Source: Candidatus Kaiserbacteria bacterium (GTDB taxonomy: Bacteria > Patescibacteria > Paceibacteria > UBA9973 > UBA2100). Taken from it: 5,065 nt of DNA. The translations under genes were made by a program, and so were the position numbers. Location of the stretch: assembly GCA_002401495.1 (NCBI GenBank), contig NVTG01000123.1:1-5065 (forward strand). The letters are read 5' to 3'. The notes under the pieces are model-generated. The model was given only the letters and a program-made list of their open reading frames with translations. It did not search any database and had not been told where the DNA came from. Positions 1-5,065 of this stretch are shown here, piece by piece (position 1 is the stretch's first letter; each line of letters opens with the position of its first letter).

Positions 1-2820
1 GCTGTCGTGTTTAATGCGCAGCAGATGGACGGTCTTGCGCCGTATCAGGCTCCCGAACGTTCCTTTGATCCTGTAGAGCGGGCAGAGAACTTACTCGCGT
101 CGGGCGGTGTGCCGATTATCCACGATCAGCGCGATAGAGCGTTTTATCGGCCCGATAAAGATGAGATTCATATTCCGGACAAAAGTTCTTTCCGCGATCA
201 GTCCGAATACTATGCCACGGCACTGCATGAGTTGGGACACTCTACCGGGCATAAATCGCGCATGGCGCGTGAGCCCAGCCCGTTCGGGTCGAAAGCCTTC
301 GCGCTGGAAAAATTGCGGGCGGAAATCGCAAGCTTCATGGTCACTACCGACATGGGGCTTGGTCACTATCCGGATCGGCACGCTCGATATGCCGGAGAAT
401 GGGCTAAAGCCATTCGCGAAGAGCCTAGTGTCCTTTTTGCTGTGGCCCGTGATGCCGCCAATATTCGGACGTGGGTCGTAGAGCCAGGACAACGACGCTC
501 TTTAATGCCGGCTAAAGCACCCCGGCCCGAAATCGCTCCGCAGCAAGCGGAATCAATTCATAAAACGGTGCCGGCTCAACCTCTCGATTTCGCAACACAT
601 AGCCGTAAAGAGCGAGAAAACGTCATCGACGGCATGTTTAACGCTCACTGGAACGCAAACCCGACACTGTGGGCTATGGAGTTGCAGGATGCGTTGGTTC
701 TGACAGGTGGCAGGGATAACCAAGATTTGTTGGCCGCCCCCGAGCTGAAGGCCGGTTTGTTTATGTCGGACCTTGCTACGGACCACCTGAAGCGATTTAT
801 CAGTCAGACAGCCGAACGAGCCGATTGGGGAAATGTCGGCCGACAAGTGCTGGAAGGTCGGGAAGATCAGTTGCGCTTTGCGGGGATTGCTGAAGAATTC
901 GGGCGCATAGCGTGGGAAGTGGAGCCCAAAGTCGGTAGCGAGGCGGTGCCGGCGTCGATCTCGCATCGGGAAAGCACGCTGGCGGCAATGTCTATAGAGG
1001 CAAGGCGTTCGCCCGTTCATGCCGAACTTTTGTCTGCCGTATGGTCCATAGACGGTCCTGCGCGTGGGTATGAAAAGCCAGACTGGTTTGTGTCGCCAAG
1101 CGAGCGGCGAGACGGGTTTCTAAAGCGTCTGTCCGGTTCTCTCGATCTGCACCACAAACTATCACCAGACCTGCCTCACACAATAGAGAAAACAACTCCA
1201 CTAAATATCTCAGATATCCGGACGAATTGGGTTTCAGTGGTTGCGCCGATGTTATTTCGTGCGAGCGAGGATATTGCGTCGCTTGAAGGGGCTTTTAAGA
1301 AGATGGGAGCGTTGCGCTCGCCCGATAGTCAGATTAATGCCGGGCGCAATCATAGGCTTGCCGAAATAGCCGGCGTCGCGGCCAAGTCGCCCGATCATCA
1401 GGAATTGGTGTCCGCTATGTGGGACAGTGCGATGCCAGTATCGAGCAACAAGCCGGAATGGTATGTGCCCGCTGAAAAGCGGGAAAATCGCGTGGTAAAG
1501 GCGCTTGGTGCTTTTCCGGAAAGGGGGTTGCTCGACCTGTTCGTAAACGAATCAGAAATGGTTCCATCCAGAAGACCGGTAGTAGACCTCGCCGCGTCAA
1601 GGGAGAACAAGGCCATGCCTCTTGAGCAAGAAATGGACCGTAAACGTCAATATCTGAACGTTCCCTATAGCGAGCGTAATGAAGCCAAGGGGCTCGGTGC
1701 TCGATGGGACCGCAAGGCGAAGGCTTGGTATGTCAATGACGGCACCGATATGAAGCCTTTTGGCAAATGGGCTGCGATTGAAGAACGGGCCGTACCCTCC
1801 AAACTGCGTCCTGAAGACGAATTTGCTCTGGCGTGTCGTGAGCAAGGTCTGATTCTTGATGGTGCTCCGCAGATGGATGGTAAGTGGCACCGAGTGGCGG
1901 TCGAAGGGGATGCGCACGGGCAGAAAAGCGGCTCTTATCGCGGGTTTATCGAAGGTATTCCCGCAGGCTTGATAACCAATTACAAGATGGCCGAAGGCCC
2001 TCGGAAATGGGTTTCTTCCGCAGCAGAAATCAATCCGGAAGAGCTGGAAAGATCAAAGGCCGCCGCAGCCGCCAGAAAAGCGCAGCAAGAAGCCGACCTC
2101 AAGGCGCAATATACACAAGTCGCCAAACAAGCCTACGCCATGTTCAAGAATGCAGATTTGGCACCGTCTAGCCATGTCTATCTGGAACGCAAGCAGGTGA
2201 CAGGGGAAACCCTGAAGGTGGATAAGGCCGGGCGTCTTCTCGTCCCCCTTACCAACGAGCGTGGCTTCATAGAAAACGTGCAGTCTATCGCGCCCGACGG
2301 AACAAAAATGTATCTGAAGAATGGGCGAAAGTCCGGTTTGATGCACATGCTGCCGGGAAAAAAAGACGGCCCAATTATCATCGCGGAAGGTTACGCAACC
2401 GCGAAAAGCTTGCAACAAGCCACCGGGTTTACAACCGTCGTTGCATTCGACGGGGGCAACCTAGCGCCGGTTGCGGAAACATTGGCAAAACAGCATCCGG
2501 AGCGGCCCTTGGTCATAGCTGCTGAAGACGATCATAGGGTGTTTGCGAAGCTTAACCGCAATCCGGGAATTGAAGCCGCGCATCGAGCATCAGAGCGAAG
2601 TGGCGCGAAGGTTATTACGCCCGACCTTACGCCAGAAGAGAAAGTCGCGAACCTGACAGATTACAATGATCTGCACGTTTCTCGCGGCTTCGAAACTTTC
2701 AAGAATGGCGTGCAACGGCAGTTGCGCGATGCGGGGGTTGGCGTTGCAGCGAACAAGGCGCAAAAGGCCGGTGTCGTTCGTCAACAACAAAAAACTTCCG
2801 ACCGACACTTGGCAATGTGA
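1..2820 (+). CDS. traC: TraC-like conjugative primase with N-terminal ArdC-type zincin and C-terminal Toprim domain (5' partial)
   Basis: Likely makes primers on the strand transferred during conjugation; the ArdC-like part suggests an added anti-restriction role. The frame is open to the left edge (Ala-Val precede the GTG at 7), so the true start and the ArdC N-terminal ssDNA-binding domain probably lie outside. Numbering from the GTG at 7: zincin motif HELGH at 74-78, with Glu106 (AEIAS) as likely third zinc ligand; a duplicated ~56-residue segment at 321-377 and 447-502; a DUF5710-like motif at 547-590 (NVPYSER, Trp567, Trp574); a charged, Ala-rich helical linker at about 679-717; the primase fold from YLERK (725-729) through GRLLVP (742-747); the Toprim glutamate Glu794 in AEGYAT; acidic cluster Glu840-Asp841-Asp842; and TDYNDL near the C-terminus. 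At least 939 codons is compatible with the large RP4 TraC form, whose N-terminus is known to resemble ArdC. All Toprim residues look intact. The traC symbol is by family resemblance. Confidence 0.9.
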   Translation, partial: AVVFNAQQMDGLAPYQAPERSFDPVERAENLLASGGVPIIHDQRDRAFYRPDKDEIHIPDKSSFRDQSEYYATALHELGHSTGHKSRMAREPSPFGSKAFALEKLRAEIASFMVTTDMGLGHYPDRHARYAGEWAKAIREEPSVLFAVARDAANIRTWVVEPGQRRSLMPAKAPRPEIAPQQAESIHKTVPAQPLDFATHSRKERENVIDGMFNAHWNANPTLWAMELQDALVLTGGRDNQDLLAAPELKAGLFMSDLATDHLKRFISQTAERADWGNVGRQVLEGREDQLRFAGIAEEFGRIAWEVEPKVGSEAVPASISHRESTLAAMSIEARRSPVHAELLSAVWSIDGPARGYEKPDWFVSPSERRDGFLKRLSGSLDLHHKLSPDLPHTIEKTTPLNISDIRTNWVSVVAPMLFRASEDIASLEGAFKKMGALRSPDSQINAGRNHRLAEIAGVAAKSPDHQELVSAMWDSAMPVSSNKPEWYVPAEKRENRVVKALGAFPERGLLDLFVNESEMVPSRRPVVDLAASRENKAMPLEQEMDRKRQYLNVPYSERNEAKGLGARWDRKAKAWYVNDGTDMKPFGKWAAIEERAVPSKLRPEDEFALACREQGLILDGAPQMDGKWHRVAVEGDAHGQKSGSYRGFIEGIPAGLITNYKMAEGPRKWVSSAAEINPEELERSKAAAAARKAQQEADLKAQYTQVAKQAYAMFKNADLAPSSHVYLERKQVTGETLKVDKAGRLLVPLTNERGFIENVQSIAPDGTKMYLKNGRKSGLMHMLPGKKDGPIIIAEGYATAKSLQQATGFTTVVAFDGGNLAPVAETLAKQHPERPLVIAAEDDHRVFAKLNRNPGIEAAHRASERSGAKVITPDLTPEEKVANLTDYNDLHVSRGFETFKNGVQRQLRDAGVGVAANKAQKAGVVRQQQKTSDRHLAM
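226..240 (+). other. Zincin active-site motif HELGH of the ArdC-type domain
   Basis: These codons give His-Glu-Leu-Gly-His, followed by STGHKSRM, the form typical of the metallopeptidase domain in ArdC and TraC-type proteins. Two histidines would bind zinc and the glutamate would act as general base. Glu106, about 30 residues on, is the likely third ligand. The motif is intact, so the domain may be catalytic; its substrate cannot be read from the sequence. Confidence 0.85.
967..1137 (+). repeat. Internal protein repeat, copy 1 (within the primase)
   Basis: Residues 321-377 of the primase (numbered from the GTG at 7) resemble residues 447-502. In the first 26 columns the match is ungapped with 12 identities, including the pattern SP-x-H-x-EL-x-SA-x-W; a second block reads KPDWFV here and KPEWYV in copy 2. 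The DNA of the two copies is clearly diverged, so this is an old duplication, visible at protein level only. I do not recognise the family; it probably forms a small helical module. Confidence 0.75.
1345..1512 (+). repeat. Internal protein repeat, copy 2 (within the primase)
   Basis: Residues 447-502 of the primase form the second copy of the segment at 321-377, spaced 126 residues away. The copies share SP-x-H-x-EL-x-SA-x-W and KP-[DE]-W-[FY]-V, with one or two gap positions between and after the blocks. The segment ends about 45 residues before the DUF5710 motif. I see no convincing third copy in the region between the zincin and copy 1. Confidence 0.75.
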
Positions 2821-2826
2821 TGGAAC

Positions 2827-2856
2827 GGAGCCGGCTATTGCTTTGTGGCCGGCTCC
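2827..2856 (+). terminator. Perfect 9-bp inverted repeat between traC and traJ: possible terminator, attenuator or protein-binding site
   Basis: GGAGCCGGC (2827-2835) is the exact reverse complement of GCCGGCTCC (2848-2856). The 12-base spacer can add one A-U and two G-U pairs in RNA, leaving a loop of about six bases, so a strong hairpin is expected just after the primase stop. The tail is TTCTCG, not a clear T-run, so intrinsic termination would be weak. It also ends about ten bases before the traJ ribosome-binding site, so it could tune traJ-traI expression or serve as an operator for TraJ. The structure is certain; the function is inferred. Confidence 0.5.
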
Positions 2857-2865
2857 TTCTCGCAT

Positions 2866-2871
2866 GAAGGA
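2866..2871 (+). promoter_or_regulatory. Ribosome-binding site for traJ
   Basis: GAAGGA lies five bases before the TTG at 2877, a good distance for a Shine-Dalgarno site, and supports that start. A second purine stretch (GAGGGG, 2879-2884) lies seven bases before an in-frame GTG at 2892 and would support the shorter product starting MATDRH. Sequence alone does not settle which is used. Confidence 0.5.
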
Positions 2872-2876
2872 TAAAA

Positions 2877-3251
2877 TTGAGGGGCGAGGCCGTGGCGACC
2901 GACCGTCATTGTGTGAAAACCTATCTTAATGTGGATGAAAAGGCGCAGCTCGATAGCATGTGCGCCCAAATGAAGCTTTCCAGCTCGGAGCTGTTGCGAC
3001 GCCTTCTAACCAATCGACATTTGCCGAGTGCAGCCGATTTTGCTGCGTCTGAGGGCATCCTGAAGCTTTTAGAAGTAAACGCGGACCAAGCGCGTCTTGG
3101 CAACCTTCTTAAATTGATGCTGGACGAGCCGCTAAGTGAGGACGTGTTGCGTAAGTTCGAAGAGCTAACCAACGATATTCGTTCAACACAAGACGAGCTG
3201 AAGGCAACCGTGCGGATGATCGATGCGAACATTAAGCCGGTGCGAAGATGA
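2877..3251 (+). CDS. traJ: TraJ-like relaxosome accessory DNA-binding protein (ribbon-helix-helix)
   Basis: A 124-residue protein (119 if the GTG at 2892 is used), close to the size of RP4 TraJ. In RP4, TraJ binds an inverted repeat beside the nick site in oriT and recruits the relaxase. Numbered from the TTG, the N-terminus fits a ribbon-helix-helix fold: strand VKTYLNV (13-19), first helix about 20-32, turn, then second helix SSSELLRRLL (35-44). After it comes VNADQARLGNLLK (67-79), matching the N-x-D-x-x-R-L-G-x-L-L-K pattern of the IncP TraJ/MobC group. The C-terminal 40 residues look like an amphipathic helix, probably for oligomerisation or relaxase contact. The stop overlaps the relaxase start, so the two are co-translated. 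Family assignment is firm; exact role is inferred from RP4. Confidence 0.85.
   Translation: MRGEAVATDRHCVKTYLNVDEKAQLDSMCAQMKLSSSELLRRLLTNRHLPSAADFAASEGILKLLEVNADQARLGNLLKLMLDEPLSEDVLRKFEELTNDIRSTQDELKATVRMIDANIKPVRR
3248..3251 (+). promoter_or_regulatory. ATGA stop/start overlap coupling traJ to the relaxase
   Basis: The relaxase ATG (3248-3250) overlaps the traJ TGA (3249-3251). The sequence just before it has only a poor Shine-Dalgarno match, so relaxase translation probably relies on ribosomes finishing traJ. That would keep relaxase output tied to its DNA-binding partner. Confidence 0.7.
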
Positions 3252-5065
3252 TAGCGCGAAAGATACCGAAAAAGTCCAATGTGCCTGACAATTACAAAAG
3301 GCTGGCTCAATATATCGCCGCTGCCGAAGAGCCGGGCGAAAAGTTGGATCGCTTCTGGATTGTCAATTGCAACGCTGGCGAAACCATCAATGATCTGGAT
3401 ACGGCATTGATAGAGATCGGGGCTGTGCGCCGGCTGAAGCCGAATGTGGCCGACAAAACTTACCACATGATCGTCTCATTTCGGCCCGGTGAAAAGGAAC
3501 GGCTGTCGGACGAAGACCTGAAAGATATAGAGGCAACCTACGCCAAGGCACTCGGCTATGAAGAACATCAGCGGGTTGTAGGCACGCACATAAACACTGA
3601 CAACTTCCATATGCACATTGCTTTCAACAAGGTGCATCCGGAAACGTTAAAGGTGCATTCACCGGTTCGAGACTTCCGCGCTTTGGATAAGGCGTCGCGC
3701 CAGCTCGAACAGAAGTACGGGCTCTATGTCGATAATGGTATGTCCAAAACGCCCGGAAGCCAGCCCAAGCTCTCGTCACAAGCCAGAACCTTTGAGTCGC
3801 ACACATGGCAAGAAAGCTTTCAAAATCATGTGTTGCAGCATCGCTCGGAGATATTGGAACGGGTCAAGGATGTGCAAAACTGGCAGGAACTTCACGCGGT
3901 ACTAGCCGAATACGACATCCAGCTCAAAAAGCGCGGCAACGGCTTTGCCCTTAGCAGTCCGGACGGCCAGCATATGAAGGCCAGTGCTCTTGATCGTCAG
4001 ATGGGACAAAAGCACCTTGAAGACCGGCTGGGAGAGTTTCAGCCACAGGCAGGGCCGAGTCCGCAAGAAACGTCTGTGCGCCCGAAGCGTGCCTATCGCC
4101 CGCGCCCTTTGTTGCGCCATCCGGGCGGCGCCGGCTTATGGAGACGCTACTTAGGGACCCGCCAGCCGCAGCTCGCAAAATCTGGTTTGCTCAACCGGAC
4201 AATATCTAACTGGAAGCTGTTCTTGATCAGCGAGGCATACCGCGATCCACTCGCTATCGTGTTTATTATGGCTCACACAGAGCTTCTCACGGCGGTATTT
4301 GGCGACGTGCAATCCACTCGGGCACTAGGATTTCCAAAGGTGGCATCTGACGCGCTACGTGTGTGGCGCGAAGCCGGCAAATGGGCCGATGCTCAGTCGC
4401 TTGATTGGCTTGCCGATACCCGTTCTGTCGGTCGGGGTTGCCGAATAGATGATGCCGGCAATTTGGTGGTGCCTTTCAAGAACGCAGCCGGCCACATGCA
4501 AGCCGTGAGACTTTATAGTCCGGACGGTAAGGCAACGAATATAGGGGATATGAAGACGGGGGTGCTAACCCACGTGATCGATACCAAGAAAGCGTTAGGA
4601 CCGGGCCCGGTGATCTTTACAAGCGACTATGCGGACGCTGTGAAAATTCATGATGCGACCCGTCGCCCTGTCGTGGTTGTTTCCGATGCTGCAAAAATGA
4701 CCGCTGCTATCGACCAATTCCAGCGGCAACACAAAGAGCTGAAGGCCATTGTCTCAATATCCGAATGGCAGTCTGCTAAGATTGTTCCCGATATGCAGCT
4801 CTCCGTTTCCATGCCGGCACTGAATGTCGAAATGCCGCAAGGCATAACCTTTGATGTTCACCTTTGGAAAGGTGTCCAGACATTTAACACCTTATCAGAG
4901 GCGATCCCGGCATTTGAAAGCGAGTACGATGCTACCTTGAATGCAAAACTTGGCGACAAAAGTCGCGAGCTGATCGGTGGCAGTTGGATCAAGGACGGCT
5001 CACAGTTCGAGCGGGACTACGCGAATAGCATTATTGAAAGATATGTATCGCGAAATGGCTCGGAT
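3248..5065 (+). CDS. traI: TraI-like MOBP-family conjugative relaxase (3' partial)
   Basis: Relaxase that would nick one strand at oriT, stay covalently on the 5' end and pilot it to the recipient. The frame runs open for 606 codons to the right edge. It resembles RP4 TraI from the first residue (MIARKIPKKS): motif I with Tyr22 in LAQYI, the same position as the RP4 nucleophile; motif II DKTYHMIVSF with Ser77 (RP4 Ser74); motif III HINTDNFHMHIAFNKVHP with His114, His121 and His123 as metal ligands and Asp118. NWQELHAVLAEY and RGNGFAL (211-235), then RLGEF near 264, close the conserved part. A basic, Pro-rich linker (about 265-300) leads to LWRRYLG and a mostly hydrophobic helix (334-352). Residues 399-505 resemble the primase/Toprim part of the upstream gene without its catalytic residues. 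All relaxase residues look intact, so the enzyme should be active. The start is fixed by the traJ overlap and the RP4-like N-terminus. Confidence 0.9.
   Translation, partial: MIARKIPKKSNVPDNYKRLAQYIAAAEEPGEKLDRFWIVNCNAGETINDLDTALIEIGAVRRLKPNVADKTYHMIVSFRPGEKERLSDEDLKDIEATYAKALGYEEHQRVVGTHINTDNFHMHIAFNKVHPETLKVHSPVRDFRALDKASRQLEQKYGLYVDNGMSKTPGSQPKLSSQARTFESHTWQESFQNHVLQHRSEILERVKDVQNWQELHAVLAEYDIQLKKRGNGFALSSPDGQHMKASALDRQMGQKHLEDRLGEFQPQAGPSPQETSVRPKRAYRPRPLLRHPGGAGLWRRYLGTRQPQLAKSGLLNRTISNWKLFLISEAYRDPLAIVFIMAHTELLTAVFGDVQSTRALGFPKVASDALRVWREAGKWADAQSLDWLADTRSVGRGCRIDDAGNLVVPFKNAAGHMQAVRLYSPDGKATNIGDMKTGVLTHVIDTKKALGPGPVIFTSDYADAVKIHDATRRPVVVVSDAAKMTAAIDQFQRQHKELKAIVSISEWQSAKIVPDMQLSVSMPALNVEMPQGITFDVHLWKGVQTFNTLSEAIPAFESEYDATLNAKLGDKSRELIGGSWIKDGSQFERDYANSIIERYVSRNGSD
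4442..4762 (+). other. Degenerate primase/Toprim-like region inside the relaxase
   Basis: Relaxase residues 399-505 can be laid against primase residues 737-842. DDAGNLVVP (401-409) matches DKAGRLLVP (739-747) and SPDG (424-427) matches APDG (762-765) at one constant offset of 338. Further on, PVIFTSDYADA (454-464) matches PIIIAEGYATA (789-799), with 10 identities in 28 ungapped columns. The Toprim glutamate (Glu794 in the primase) is Ser459 here, and the Glu-Asp-Asp cluster becomes Ser-Glu-Trp around 503-505. The fold may be kept but the chemistry is probably lost, suggesting a DNA-binding or partner-binding role. The right boundary is uncertain. Confidence 0.6.

Noticed and set aside
684..691. 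Match on the minus strand to the IncP nick consensus YATCCTGY (CATCCTGC)
   Set aside because: It lies in the middle of the primase coding region with no inverted repeat beside it, and roughly one such match is expected by chance in a window this long.
2866..2873. TATCCTTC on the minus strand in the traC-traJ gap, one mismatch from a nick site
   Set aside because: It is simply the complement of the traJ Shine-Dalgarno sequence, and its order relative to the hairpin is opposite to that in RP4 oriT.
2872..2877. TAAAAT as a -10 promoter element before traJ
   Set aside because: No -35-like sequence occurs at 16-18 bases; the nearest (TTGCTT, 2838-2843) is 28 bases away, and transcription would begin inside the traJ start region.
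2666..2929. Plus-strand open frame of 87 codons spanning the traC-traJ junction, with an ATG at 2864
   Set aside because: It overlaps the primase end and the traJ start in another frame, has Arg- and Ser-rich composition, and no family resemblance.
3056..3063. CATCCTGA on the plus strand, close to the IncP nick consensus
   Set aside because: It is inside traJ, the last base does not fit the consensus, and there is no flanking inverted repeat.
2921..3466. Long minus-strand open frame of 181 codons opposite traJ and the relaxase start
   Set aside because: It runs antisense to two well-supported genes and shows no recognisable domain; it is a shadow of their codon use.
4247..4303. Possible membrane segment in the relaxase (residues 334-352)
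   Set aside because: The stretch contains His, Thr and Glu and is short; a buried amphipathic helix is more likely than a transmembrane span in a cytoplasmic relaxase.
4600..4611. 12-bp perfect palindrome ACCGGGCCCGGT in the relaxase gene
   Set aside because: About one palindrome of this length is expected by chance in 5 kb; it is coding sequence (Gly-Pro-Gly-Pro) and does not extend further.

Overview
The window is a piece of a conjugative or mobilisable plasmid, or an integrative conjugative element, with the IncP/RP4 style of DNA processing. All three genes lie on the plus strand and point the same way: a large TraC-like primase (its 5' end is outside the window), a small TraJ-like relaxosome DNA-binding protein, and a TraI-like MOBP relaxase (its 3' end is outside the window). 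The protein families and a GC content of roughly 50-55 % (judged from a few sampled lines) point to a proteobacterial host. I see nothing that fixes the genus.

Layout. 1-2820 is the primase. It carries an ArdC-type zinc metallopeptidase domain, a middle region with a duplicated ~56-residue segment, a DUF5710 motif, a charged helical linker and a Toprim catalytic domain. 2821-2876 is a 56-base gap holding a perfect 9-bp inverted repeat. 2877-3251 is traJ. 3248-5065 is the relaxase, whose start codon overlaps the traJ stop (ATGA) and whose frame stays open to the right edge. Coding density is almost complete. No insertion sequence, RNA gene, CRISPR array or resistance cargo is visible.

How the genes work together, inferred from the families: TraJ binds DNA next to oriT and recruits the relaxase. 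The relaxase cuts one strand through Tyr22 and stays bound to its 5' end. The primase probably makes primers on the transferred strand in the recipient, and its ArdC-like part may protect incoming DNA from restriction.

The most interesting signal is that the C-terminal part of the relaxase (about residues 399-480 and on to about 505) looks like a second, degenerate copy of the primase/Toprim region of the upstream protein, with the catalytic Glu and the acidic cluster replaced. Next come the internal duplication in the primase and the fact that the RP4 position for oriT, just upstream of traJ, is only 56 bases long and has no canonical nick site on either strand.
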